A DNA stretch of 10,849 bases from Desulfurobacteriaceae bacterium (GCA_015661865.1 DQVG01000152.1:1-10849); one strand, 5' to 3'. Shown: positions 1 to 7,204, counted from the stretch's first letter. Notes: generated from the letters alone by a model not told the origin. Made by a program: numbers and translations.

Positions 1-176
1 CTTTATTAAAAGAAAAACATATTTGTTTGGGAGGAGGAGTATTTCAAAATAATTTACTTTTAAAACTTCTTTTTGGAAGTTTTAAAGGAAAAATATATAT
101 TTCCCAAAAATATCCTTTAAATGATGGTGGAATTTCAGTTGGACAGCTTATTTATCTTAATAAAATTTTATCTTAA
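1..176 (+). CDS. hypF: HypF C-terminal end (partial), carbamoyltransferase for [NiFe]-hydrogenase maturation
   Basis: Only the last 57 codons are present; the first complete codon begins at base 3 and the stop TAA is at 174-176. The readable peptide contains CLGGGVFQNNLL followed about 20 residues later by YPLNDGGISVGQ. This pair matches the end of the Kae1-like carbamoyltransferase domain of HypF, where GGVFQN and P-N-DGG-GQ are family hallmarks. HypF makes the thiocarboxamide group on HypE that becomes the cyanide ligand of the NiFe site; it acts in the cytoplasm. The 5' part, with the acylphosphatase, zinc-finger and YrdC domains, lies outside the window, so a related carbamoyltransferase lacking those domains cannot be excluded. 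argG starts 61 bases downstream, apparently from its own promoter. Confidence 0.75.
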   Translation, partial: LLKEKHICLGGGVFQNNLLLKLLFGSFKGKIYISQKYPLNDGGISVGQLIYLNKILS

Positions 177-190
177 TCTTAATAAAATTT
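154..190. repeat. 15-bp direct repeat at the hypF end
   Basis: ATCTTAATAAAATTT occurs at 154-168 and again at 176-190, giving a 22-bp period. The first copy is inside the last hypF codons and the second lies just after the stop. It looks like a small local duplication in AT-rich DNA. The second copy covers the place where a -35 element for the argG promoter would sit. Confidence 0.6.
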
Positions 191-198
191 AAACCTTA

Positions 199-207
199 TG
201 CTACAAT
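199..207 (+). promoter_or_regulatory. argG promoter, extended -10
   Basis: TGCTACAAT has the TGn extension followed by TACAAT, a five-of-six match to the sigma-70 -10 consensus. It lies 30 bases before the argG ATG. No good -35 is visible at 17-bp spacing (around 179-184), which an extended -10 can tolerate. The predicted transcript start is near 213-215. A ribosome binding site, TGAGGT at 227-232, follows it. Confidence 0.5.
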
Positions 208-237
208 AAGCAAAAATTATTTTAAATGAGGTAAAAC

Positions 238-1536
238 ATGAAAGTTAATAAGGTAGTTTTGGCATATTCTGGGGGATTAGATACTTCAGTTTTAGTTCCT
301 TACTTGAAAGAAAAATATGGATGCAAAGAAGTTATATGTGTTTATGCCGATATAGGTCAAGAAGAAAATTTAGAAGCTATTAGAAAAAAAGCCTTGGATT
401 TTGGAGCAGATAAGATTTATATCTTGGATTTAAAAGAAGAATTTGCTAAAGATTATTGTATGCCTGTTCTTTGGGCAAATGCCAGATATGAAGGAAAGTA
501 CTATCTATCAGCAGCTATTTCTAGACCCTTAATTTCAAAATATTTAGTAGAAATAGCAAAAAAAGAAAACGCAGACGCAGTAGCTCATGGATCTACGGGG
601 AAAGGAAATGACCAAGTTAGGTTTGAGCTATCTGTTTTGGCTTTAGATCCCTCTTTAAAAGTTTTAGCTCCAGTTAGAGAATGGGAATTTAAAAGTAGAG
701 AAGAGGAGATAGAATATGCTCAAAAAAAAGGAATTCCAGTATTTGCAACAAAAAAATCTCCTTACTCTATAGATAAAAACTTATGGGGAATTTCTATAGA
801 ATGTGGAGTTTTAGAAGATCCTTTTAAGGAGCCTCCAAAAGATGCTTGGCAAATCACAAAAGATCCAAAAGATGTAATAGATGAAGAAGTTATTTTGCAC
901 ATTTTCTTTGAAAATGCATATCCAAAAGGTTTTAAAGTTAAAAAAGGAAGCTTTATTAATAGTATAAAATCTAATTTAAAAGGAAAAATAAAAGAGGAAA
1001 AAGAGTTTTATCACTTTGTCTATGAAGATAATGAGCTTTATAAACTTATTATGGATTTAAATACTATCTCTGCTTTTCTTGGAATTGGAAGAGTAGATAT
1101 GGTTGAAAATAGGCTAGTAGGCATTAAATCCAGAGAACTTTATGAGCAACCAGCTCCTGAGATTTTAGATAAAGCTTTAAGAGAGATAGAAAGCTTAATT
1201 TTAGATAGAGAGTCTTTACATTTTAAATTATCAAATAATCAAAAATATGCTGATTTAGTATATTATGGATATTGGTTTTCCCCATTAAAAGAAGCTTTCG
1301 ATGAATTTAACAAATCCTTACTTAAAAATGCTACAGGTGAGGTAAAACTAAAACTTTATAAAGGAAATGTTTATGTTTTAGGTAGAAAATCACCTTACTC
1401 TTTATATGACTATAAACTTGCAACTTATGATAAGGAAGATGCTTTTGACCATATTGCCGGAGGAAAATTTACCTTAGTTTGGGGATTACCTTTAAGACAA
1501 ATTGGAAAAATTAAAGGAATGGGAGGAAATAAATAA
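238..1536 (+). CDS. argG: Argininosuccinate synthase
   Basis: This enzyme condenses citrulline and aspartate using ATP to argininosuccinate, the penultimate step of arginine synthesis, in the cytoplasm. Near the N-terminus is the ATP-pyrophosphatase P-loop AYSGGLDTS (residues 9-17). HGSTGKGNDQVRFE (117-130) matches the citrulline/aspartate-binding signature, and GIGRVDMVENRLVGIKSR in the C-terminal domain is also typical. At 432 residues it is longer than the roughly 400 of most bacterial relatives. The extra length maps mainly to a lysine-rich stretch at about 230-262, before the GIGRVDMVENR block. The ATG at 238 is supported by TGAGGT five bases upstream and by the P-loop lying at the usual distance from it. 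The stop codon shares one base with the tig start. argC lies on the opposite strand of the same window, so two arginine genes sit close together but in different transcripts. Confidence 0.97.
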   Translation: MKVNKVVLAYSGGLDTSVLVPYLKEKYGCKEVICVYADIGQEENLEAIRKKALDFGADKIYILDLKEEFAKDYCMPVLWANARYEGKYYLSAAISRPLISKYLVEIAKKENADAVAHGSTGKGNDQVRFELSVLALDPSLKVLAPVREWEFKSREEEIEYAQKKGIPVFATKKSPYSIDKNLWGISIECGVLEDPFKEPPKDAWQITKDPKDVIDEEVILHIFFENAYPKGFKVKKGSFINSIKSNLKGKIKEEKEFYHFVYEDNELYKLIMDLNTISAFLGIGRVDMVENRLVGIKSRELYEQPAPEILDKALREIESLILDRESLHFKLSNNQKYADLVYYGYWFSPLKEAFDEFNKSLLKNATGEVKLKLYKGNVYVLGRKSPYSLYDYKLATYDKEDAFDHIAGGKFTLVWGLPLRQIGKIKGMGGNK

Positions 1537-2885
1537 TGAAATATGAAATCTTAACCAAAGATTCACAGGAAGTTGTAAAAGAAGTAGAAGTTATTTTAGA
1601 ACCTTCAGACTTAAAAAAGTTTGAAAAAGATATAGTAAAAGCCATAAGAAAAGAAGCAAGTATTCCGGGCTTTAGAAAAGGAAAAGCTCCAGAAAATATT
1701 ATTAAAGATCGTTTTGCCAAAGAAATAGAAGAGGAATGTTTAAATAAAGCCCTTGTAGAAGCTATAAATAAAATAGTAGAAGAAAATAATTTTAAATTAG
1801 TTACCGATCCTGTAGTTCCAGAAATTACAAAGTTGGAAAATGGATATAAGGTAAAGCTTATTTTTGAAACTTATCCCGAGATTAAACTCGAAGAAAAAGA
1901 CTATAAAGGTTTGAAATTGAAAAAGATAAAAGTAAATGTAACTCCAGATGATATAAATAGAGAACTTGAAGCCTTAAGGGAAAGATTTGTAGAATTTAAA
2001 GAAGTAGATAGAGAAGCCCAAGATGGAGATTTAGTTGAAATAGAATATGAAGCTATAGTAGAAAATGAAGAACCTCAAAAAGGAACTCTTTCTGCAGTTT
2101 TAGGTTCTCAACAGCTTTGGCCAGAGGTTGAAGAAAAAATTAAAGGTTTAAAGAAAGGAGAAGAGGTAGAGTTTGAATTTCACGCTCCGGAAGATGAAAA
2201 ATATCATAAAGCCGCTGGTAAAAAAGTTAAGATGAAAATCAAAGTTTTAAATGTAAAAGAAAAAGTTTTACCCGAAATTAATGATGAATTTGCTAAAAAG
2301 CTTGGTTTTGAAAATCTAGAAAAATTAAAAAGTCATATTGAAAATACCTTAAAAAAAGTTCGTCAAGAGCAATCTGAAGACTTATTGGAAGACTTACTAG
2401 TTAGTCTTTTAATAAAGAAATCCAAAATAAAAGTTCCCCCAAGCTTAGTAAATGTAGAACTTCAAGCATTTTTGAAAAATGAAATAGCAGCTTTAGAACA
2501 AATGGGAGTTCCAAAAGAGCAAATTCAAGCTCAAATTCAATCTTTAACTCAAAAGTTATATCCTTTAGCTTATAAAACAGCAGCTACAAAGTTAATTTTG
2601 GATTATATTGCTGAAAAAGAAAAGTTAGAAGTTCCAAATGAAATCATAGAAAATGAAATTAAAAAAATTGCAGATGCAGTTTTAAATGGAAATATCCAGC
2701 TTGCAAAACAAGTAATAGAAGAAAGAAATCTTATGCCATTAATTTATCAAGATGCTTTAAGACAATATACTTTAGATAAATTAAAAGAGTGGAGCGAAAT
2801 TGAAGAAGTTGATGAAGAAGAGTTTCATAAGTATGTAAATTCTTTAATTGAAGAAGGTCAAAAGGAAAACAAAGAGGAGGCTTAA
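1536..2885 (+). CDS. tig: Trigger factor, ribosome-associated chaperone
   Basis: Trigger factor binds nascent chains at the ribosome exit tunnel. The N-terminal domain carries the ribosome-docking signature GFRKGKAP (residues 45-52). A central FKBP-like domain spans about 162-243, and the rest (about 245-449) is the helical C-terminal chaperone domain. The length of 449 is normal for the family. The FKBP domain is degenerate: where active members have IPGFE, this protein has LWPEVEE (194-200), and the loop before it is shortened. Prolyl isomerase activity may therefore be weak or absent, while the chaperone role should remain. Start: ATG overlaps the argG stop in TAATG. GGGAGG at 1521-1526, inside argG, is nine bases away, so translation is probably coupled to argG. 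A terminator begins within its last codons. Confidence 0.95.
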   Translation: MKYEILTKDSQEVVKEVEVILEPSDLKKFEKDIVKAIRKEASIPGFRKGKAPENIIKDRFAKEIEEECLNKALVEAINKIVEENNFKLVTDPVVPEITKLENGYKVKLIFETYPEIKLEEKDYKGLKLKKIKVNVTPDDINRELEALRERFVEFKEVDREAQDGDLVEIEYEAIVENEEPQKGTLSAVLGSQQLWPEVEEKIKGLKKGEEVEFEFHAPEDEKYHKAAGKKVKMKIKVLNVKEKVLPEINDEFAKKLGFENLEKLKSHIENTLKKVRQEQSEDLLEDLLVSLLIKKSKIKVPPSLVNVELQAFLKNEIAALEQMGVPKEQIQAQIQSLTQKLYPLAYKTAATKLILDYIAEKEKLEVPNEIIENEIKKIADAVLNGNIQLAKQVIEERNLMPLIYQDALRQYTLDKLKEWSEIEEVDEEEFHKYVNSLIEEGQKENKEEA

Positions 2886-2913
2886 GTTTTAGGTCTCCTC
2901 TTTTAGTTTTTTT
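2871..2913 (+). terminator. Intrinsic terminator of argG-tig
   Basis: The 9-bp arms AAAGAGGAG (2871-2879) and CTCCTCTTT (2895-2903) can pair perfectly around a 15-base loop. A T-tract follows at 2907-2913 after the short TAG spacer. The left arm is within the last tig codons and the stop codon lies in the loop, so transcription should end immediately after tig and before clpP. Confidence 0.8.
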
Positions 2914-3006
2914 ATATTTTGCCTGTTATTGTTATCTTATCGTTATTACTTTAATTTTAAAATCTTAAAATAAAAAAAATATCTTTTAAAAAGAGGTGAA
3001 AATAAA
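2914..3006 (+). promoter_or_regulatory. Upstream region of clpP with possible promoter
   Basis: Because a terminator precedes it, clpP needs its own promoter here. The best -10 candidate is TAAAAT at 2958-2963 (five of six), but no convincing -35 lies upstream; TTGTTA at 2929-2934 is too far from it. The region is too AT-rich to choose confidently. The clpP ribosome binding site GAGGTG is at 2993-2998. No heat-shock operator such as a CIRCE inverted repeat is visible. Confidence 0.3.
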
Positions 3007-3603
3007 ATGAAAATTAAATCTCAACTTGTTCCTATAGTTGTTGAGCAAACCGGCCAAGGAGAAAGAGCTTATGATATATATTCTAGACTTTTAAAAGATA
3101 GAATTATTATTTTAGGGCAACCTATAGATGATCATGTTGCAAATTTAATAGTTGCTCAGCTTTTATATTTAGAAGCTGATGATCCAGAAAAAGATATTTA
3201 TTTATATATAAACTCTCCTGGAGGGGTTGTAACTGCAGGACTTGCAATTTATGATACCATGCAATATATAAAACCAGATGTAGTAACAATATGTATGGGA
3301 CAAGCAGCATCTATGGCGGCAGTTCTTTTAGCTGCTGGAGCTCCTGGAAAAAGGTATTCTTTACCTCATTCTCGAATTATGATTCATCAACCTTTAGGTG
3401 GTTTTCAAGGTCAAGCAACAGATATAGAAATTCATGCAAAGGAAATTTTAAGATTAAAGAAAATGTTAAACGAAATTTTATCCAAACATACTGGTCAACC
3501 TATTGAAAAAATAGAAAAAGATACTGATAGAGACTATTTTATGTCTCCTCAAGAAGCTTTAGAATATGGAATAATAGATAAGATTTTAGAAAAAAGAGAG
3601 TAA
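3007..3603 (+). CDS. clpP: ATP-dependent Clp protease proteolytic subunit
   Basis: ClpP forms the double-ring serine protease that degrades substrates unfolded by a Clp/Hsp100 ATPase. The catalytic triad is visible with normal spacing: Ser102 in MGQAASMAA, His127 in MIHQP and Asp176 in DRDYF. INSPGG (68-73) is the conserved oxyanion-hole strand. The 198-residue length is standard, and the N-terminal [13 protein letters not shown] block is typical. The ATG is preceded by GAGGTG at good distance. The partner clpX, which often follows clpP, is not next: a secreted beta-propeller gene starts one base after the stop. clpP is separated from tig by a terminator, although the tig-clpP order seen in many bacteria is kept. 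Confidence 0.97.
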   Translation: MKIKSQLVPIVVEQTGQGERAYDIYSRLLKDRIIILGQPIDDHVANLIVAQLLYLEADDPEKDIYLYINSPGGVVTAGLAIYDTMQYIKPDVVTICMGQAASMAAVLLAAGAPGKRYSLPHSRIMIHQPLGGFQGQATDIEIHAKEILRLKKMLNEILSKHTGQPIEKIEKDTDRDYFMSPQEALEYGIIDKILEKRE

Positions 3604-3604
3604 A

Positions 3605-4450
3605 ATGAAAAGATTTTTCCTTTCTATATTTCTTTTAGTATCTTTAGCCTTTGCTAAAGACTTTAAATATAGCTGCGCTAAAATAGATAATTTTAAAATC
3701 CCAGAAAGTGCAAATATTTATAAAAATCGTTTTATTTTTGTAAGTAATATAAATGGAAATCCAACTTCAAAAGATAAAAATGGATATATATCCTTGCTGG
3801 ACTTAAAAACAAATTTTAAATATCTAAAATTTTTAAACTCCTTAGATGCTCCCAAAGGAATTGTTACTTGGGGAGATTACTTATTTGCAACAGATATTGA
3901 TGTGGTAAAAGTTTTTTCTATTTCAAAAAAGAAGTTAATAAATATAATAAAACTTCCAAAAGCTAAGTTTTTAAATGATATTACTTTAGATCCTACTTTA
4001 AAAACTCTTTATGTTTCAGATACCCAAGGAGATACTATATATACAATTTCTATAAAAGATTTTAAAGTAAATAATATCTTTTATATCCCTAACTTATCCC
4101 CAAATGGTCTTTTTCTTAAATGGCCTTATCTTTTTATAGCATCTTGGGAAGGAGGAACTATTTATATTTTTGATTTAAAAAAGAACACTGTAAGACCTTT
4201 ATTTAAAAGACATACATTTTCAAATTTAGATGGAATTGTTATTCAAGATAACATAATATATTTTTCGGATTGGAATTTAAAGGAAGGTCAAAATAAGGGA
4301 AAGTTATATGCTTTTGATCTAAAAAATAATAAACTTATTTTAATCTTTGATAACTTAAAGGGTCCAGCAGATATAGATGTTTCGGAAAATATGCTAGTCA
4401 TTCCTGAATTTCTAGGAAATGATGTTTTAATTTGTTATTCTGTAAGGTAA
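3605..4450 (+). CDS. Exported SMP-30/gluconolactonase-like beta-propeller protein
   Basis: Residues 1-17 are a Sec signal peptide: a KR N-terminus, a hydrophobic core FFLSIFLLVSL and a signal-peptidase I site after AFA17. The protein is probably periplasmic; Cys24 is not in a lipobox. The 281-residue mature region looks like a six-bladed propeller of the SMP-30/gluconolactonase/LRE-like family, with repeated strands such as DAPKGIVTWGDYLFATD, LNDITLD and SPNGLF. Putative metal and substrate ligands line up with family positions: Glu34 (PES), Asn124 (LND), Asn167 (SPNG) and Asp209 (LDG). A lactonase-type or other metal-dependent hydrolase is possible, but a purely binding propeller is also possible and the substrate is unknown. 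It starts one base after clpP, with AGAGAG at the clpP end as ribosome binding site, so it is likely cotranscribed and translationally coupled. Confidence 0.75.
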   Translation: MKRFFLSIFLLVSLAFAKDFKYSCAKIDNFKIPESANIYKNRFIFVSNINGNPTSKDKNGYISLLDLKTNFKYLKFLNSLDAPKGIVTWGDYLFATDIDVVKVFSISKKKLINIIKLPKAKFLNDITLDPTLKTLYVSDTQGDTIYTISIKDFKVNNIFYIPNLSPNGLFLKWPYLFIASWEGGTIYIFDLKKNTVRPLFKRHTFSNLDGIVIQDNIIYFSDWNLKEGQNKGKLYAFDLKNNKLILIFDNLKGPADIDVSENMLVIPEFLGNDVLICYSVR

Positions 4451-4534
4451 AAATACCAAAAGTTTAATAGATTTTCTAAAAATTTAAAAAACTCTAAAAC
4501 TAACTATAAGATATTTTAATTTTTTCAGGGAAAA

Positions 4535-5935
4535 ATGAAGAAAAAAAATAATTTAAGGTTAGAAAAAGATTCTCTTGGGGAAAAATATCTTTCAAAAGAT
4601 GTTTACTGGGGGATTCATACTCAAAGAGCTTTAGAAAATTTTCAATTTTCCAATTATAAATATCCTCCTATTTTTATAAAGTCTTATGCTTATGTAAAAA
4701 AAGCTTGTGCGATAGCAAACTTTAAATTAGGATATTTAAAAAAGGATATTTTTGAAGCTATTTTAAAAGCATGTAACGATATTATAGAAGGAAAACTTTC
4801 AGATCAATTTCCTTTAGATCCATTTCAAGGAGGAGCCGGAACATCTTTAAATATGAATTTAAATGAAGTTATTGCAAACCGAGCTTTAGAAATACTAGGA
4901 TATGAAAAAGGTAGATATGATATAGTTCATCCTTTAAAACATGTAAATCTACATCAATCTACTAATGATACTTTTCCCACAGCTTTAAAAGTTGCTATTT
5001 TATTTTTACTAGAAGATTTGCAAGATAAAATAGCTAAACTGCAAGGAGCTTTTCAAAAAAAGGAAAAGGAATTTTCAAATATCTTAAAGCTAGGTTATAC
5101 CGAGCTTCAAGAAGCTATTCCTATGACTTTAGGGAAAAAATTTAGCGCTTTTGCAGATGTTCTTTTAAGGGATCGTTGGAGAGTTTGGAAGGCTAAAGAA
5201 AGAATTAGATGGACAAATTTGGGGGGAACTGCTATTGGAACAGGAGCTTTAGCTCCTAAAGATTATATATTTTTAGTAAATGAAGTTTTAAGAGAAATTA
5301 CAAACTTAAACCTTGCTCGTCATGAAAATCCAGTATCTACAACTGCATTTTTGGATGATATAAATGAGGTTGTTGGTCTTTTAGATGTTTATGCAAGTAA
5401 TATATCTAAAATTTTCAATGATTTAAGATTACTCAACTTTATCAAGGAAATTAAACTTCCTCCCTTACAAGCTGGAAGCTCTATTATGCCAGGAAAGGTA
5501 AATCCAGTCCTTTGTGAGGCTGCAATTCAAATTGCTTCTAGGGTTAAATCAAACTCTATTTCTATAAGAGAACTTTTATCTTTCTCAACTTTTGAGATAG
5601 TGGAGTTTTTACCTGCCATAGCATTTTTCATATTAGAAAGTTTAAACCTATTAATAAACTTGACTAAAAAATTAGCTTTTTATGTAGAAAATATCAAAGC
5701 TACAAAACTTTCTTTGGATAATTTATTTAAATCTTATTCTTGTTTAACTTTACTTGTTCCCCTTCTAGGATATGAAAAAGTTTTAGATCTTGTAAAGGAA
5801 TATCAAAAAGGTAATTATAAAAATATAAAGGAGTTTTTACTACAAAAATTTGATAAGGACTTTGTAGAAAAAGTTTTTTCAAAAGAATATATTTTAAGTT
5901 TAGGTTTTGATGAAGATATATTTTTTGGAAAGTAA
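4535..5935 (+). CDS. Aspartase/fumarase-superfamily lyase, aspartase-like
   Basis: Enzymes of this superfamily remove ammonia or water to give fumarate. The protein has 466 residues and most aspartase blocks: YWGIHTQRALENF (24-36), QGGAGTSLNMN (98-108), HVNLHQSTND (136-145) and the signature loop GSSIMPGKVNP (314-324), with the presumed base Ser315, Lys321 and Asn323. The resemblance is to AspA rather than FumC. It is divergent, however. The usual GRTHLQD/GRTQLQD block is GYTELQE (187-193), replacing the residue that contacts the substrate carboxylate, and the segment after the signature and the C-terminal domain are poorly conserved. Aspartate ammonia-lyase is the best guess; altered specificity or a non-catalytic paralogue cannot be excluded. 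The ATG has only a modest site (CAGGG) just upstream. It lies 84 bases after the propeller gene with no clear terminator or promoter between them. Confidence 0.8.
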   Translation: MKKKNNLRLEKDSLGEKYLSKDVYWGIHTQRALENFQFSNYKYPPIFIKSYAYVKKACAIANFKLGYLKKDIFEAILKACNDIIEGKLSDQFPLDPFQGGAGTSLNMNLNEVIANRALEILGYEKGRYDIVHPLKHVNLHQSTNDTFPTALKVAILFLLEDLQDKIAKLQGAFQKKEKEFSNILKLGYTELQEAIPMTLGKKFSAFADVLLRDRWRVWKAKERIRWTNLGGTAIGTGALAPKDYIFLVNEVLREITNLNLARHENPVSTTAFLDDINEVVGLLDVYASNISKIFNDLRLLNFIKEIKLPPLQAGSSIMPGKVNPVLCEAAIQIASRVKSNSISIRELLSFSTFEIVEFLPAIAFFILESLNLLINLTKKLAFYVENIKATKLSLDNLFKSYSCLTLLVPLLGYEKVLDLVKEYQKGNYKNIKEFLLQKFDKDFVEKVFSKEYILSLGFDEDIFFGK

Positions 5936-5960
5936 AAAACTAGCTTTTCTTTTTATTTTC
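5928..5960. terminator. Possible weak bidirectional hairpin at convergent gene ends
   Basis: GAAAGTAAAAA (5928-5938) can pair with TTTTTATTTTC (5950-5960) as an 11-bp stem with one G-U wobble in the plus-strand RNA. It spans the junction between the lyase stop (5933-5935) and the glycosyltransferase stop (5940-5942). The stem is almost all A-T and no clean T-tract follows on either side, so termination here is uncertain. Confidence 0.25.
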
Positions 5961-6737
5961 AAGCTTAAAAATTTTTGACTTTTCCTTTTGGAATTTTTCC
6001 CATAAAAATGCATTTTTCATAAAGGCATTAAGAGCATAACTTAAAGCTATTAAAAATCCTCTGAATCCTTCTAAAAATCCTAGTTTTAAAAAGTAAATTT
6101 TTAAAAATGCCCATAAAGGAGAAAAAAAAGTTTTAAATATAGAAAATTTCTTTCCTTTTTTAGCATACTCTTTGGCAGACAGATAAGCGTATTCTAAGGA
6201 TTTTTGAAAATGTTCTTTTAAATTTCTATAGGTATAATGTAAGATATAACCTTTTTTTATTTTCTTAGTTATTCCATCTATTATTAAACTTTCATGAATA
6301 TCTCCCATCCAACGTGGATTTGAACTTCTTTTTACAAGCCGAAGGACCCAATCATTATTCCAAATAAATTTTAATGGTTTTCCTAGATATATAGTTTTTC
6401 TTTTTAAAAAATATCCATCAGCTAAAGGATTTTTTAAGATCTTTAAAATTTCTTTTTTTAACTTTTCATTTAAAACTTCATCTGCATCCAGAAAAAGAAT
6501 CCAATCTCCTTGAGTTTTTTCCAAAGCTTTTTGCTTTTGTTTTCCATAACCTTCCCAATTTTCAATAAATACTTTTGCTCCAAAACTTTCTGCAACTTTT
6601 ATAGTATTATCTGTTGTTCGACTATCTACTACTACTATAATTTCATCTGCAATATCTTTAACAGCTTCTAAAGTTTTTGGTAACCTATCTTCTTCATCTT
6701 TTGCAATGATAGCTACTGACAAGCTTACTTTTTTCAT
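5940..6737 (-). CDS. Family 2 glycosyltransferase, WaaE/KdtX-like (LPS core)
   Basis: A GT-A fold glycosyltransferase of 265 residues. It opens with LSVAIIAKDEEDRLPKTLE, then VVVDSRTTDNT (35-45) for nucleotide-sugar binding and the DxD metal motif FLDADE (D84, D86). The acceptor-side block RWMGDIHESL is typical of the WaaE/KdtX group, which adds glucose or a similar sugar to inner-core lipopolysaccharide. The C-terminal part (about 190-245) is rich in aromatic and hydrophobic residues, consistent with peripheral attachment to the inner membrane. The lysine-rich tail ends ENKKKS. The exact sugar and acceptor cannot be read from sequence. ATG starts two bases after the stop of the resolvase gene, with a weak GGAAA site, so it is the last gene of the minus-strand operon. 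It ends four bases from the convergent lyase gene. Confidence 0.85.
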   Translation of the reverse strand: MKKVSLSVAIIAKDEEDRLPKTLEAVKDIADEIIVVVDSRTTDNTIKVAESFGAKVFIENWEGYGKQKQKALEKTQGDWILFLDADEVLNEKLKKEILKILKNPLADGYFLKRKTIYLGKPLKFIWNNDWVLRLVKRSSNPRWMGDIHESLIIDGITKKIKKGYILHYTYRNLKEHFQKSLEYAYLSAKEYAKKGKKFSIFKTFFSPLWAFLKIYFLKLGFLEGFRGFLIALSYALNAFMKNAFLWEKFQKEKSKIFKLENKKKS

Positions 6738-6739
6738 TT

Positions 6740-7198
6740 TTATTTTCCAGAAAAAGCTTTAAAAATATTGATAAACTTTTCTAATCTTTTTTCTTTTTTT
6801 TCTTTAGAAATTTTTTGAAGTTTTACTAAAAAACCTTCTTCTTCAAATTTTAGTTTTCTTGTATTTTTTAAAACTATTTGAGCATCATTTAAGATAATAT
6901 TTCCTTTTTCTAAAACATCAAATAAAAATTTTTCTAAATTGTCTAAATCTCTTTTTTCAAAGTTATTTTTTATAAAAAATACTATATCTGATTTAAGAAA
7001 ACCCATTATAGGGAATTTCTCATATCCATAACTTAACATTTGTTTATGTAATTGATATATAGCTTCATTTTGAAATAAAATAACCTCTTTTTTATTTCTT
7101 ATAAAAGGTTTAATTTCCTTTCCTACTCTACGATAACCAATTTCTTTATAATTAGCTTTACTAGGAAGCTTCCCTTTATATATAAAAATAAAGTTCAT
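6740..7198 (-). CDS. rusA: RusA-family Holliday junction resolvase
   Basis: RusA is a small dimeric endonuclease that cuts four-way DNA junctions. The core block KRDLDNLEKFLFDVL plus NDAQI is the RusA signature. Asp84, Asp86, Lys90 and Asp105 fall at exactly the spacing of the E. coli catalytic residues Asp70, Asp72, Lys76 and Asp91. LPSKANY near the N-terminus corresponds to the PPS-N-Y segment. The protein has 152 residues, against 120 in E. coli. The extra length is a loop before the core and a basic C-terminal tail (about 130-152) that may touch DNA. Family members are commonly phage-borne, but no phage genes are nearby. Its ribosome binding site AGGT overlaps the stop of the upstream permease gene, and the glycosyltransferase follows two bases later. 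It is therefore embedded in the operon and probably resident. Confidence 0.85.
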   Translation of the reverse strand: MNFIFIYKGKLPSKANYKEIGYRRVGKEIKPFIRNKKEVILFQNEAIYQLHKQMLSYGYEKFPIMGFLKSDIVFFIKNNFEKRDLDNLEKFLFDVLEKGNIILNDAQIVLKNTRKLKFEEEGFLVKLQKISKEKKEKRLEKFINIFKAFSGK

Positions 7199-7204
7199 CT
7201 TAAC

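Noticed and set aside
1511..1720. Minus-strand open frame of 69 codons over the argG-tig junction
   Set aside because: It lies antisense to well-conserved argG and tig codons, has no recognisable motif and is explained as a shadow frame.
3122..3506. Open frames on both strands inside clpP
   Set aside because: They overlap the catalytic core of clpP in other frames and have low-complexity or implausible composition.
4446..4457. GGTAAAAATACC hairpin as terminator after the propeller gene
   Set aside because: The stem has only four pairs and no T-tract follows.
4505..4510. TATAAG as promoter of the aspartase-like gene
   Set aside because: No -35 is visible at any suitable spacing and such hexamers are expected by chance in this AT-rich gap.
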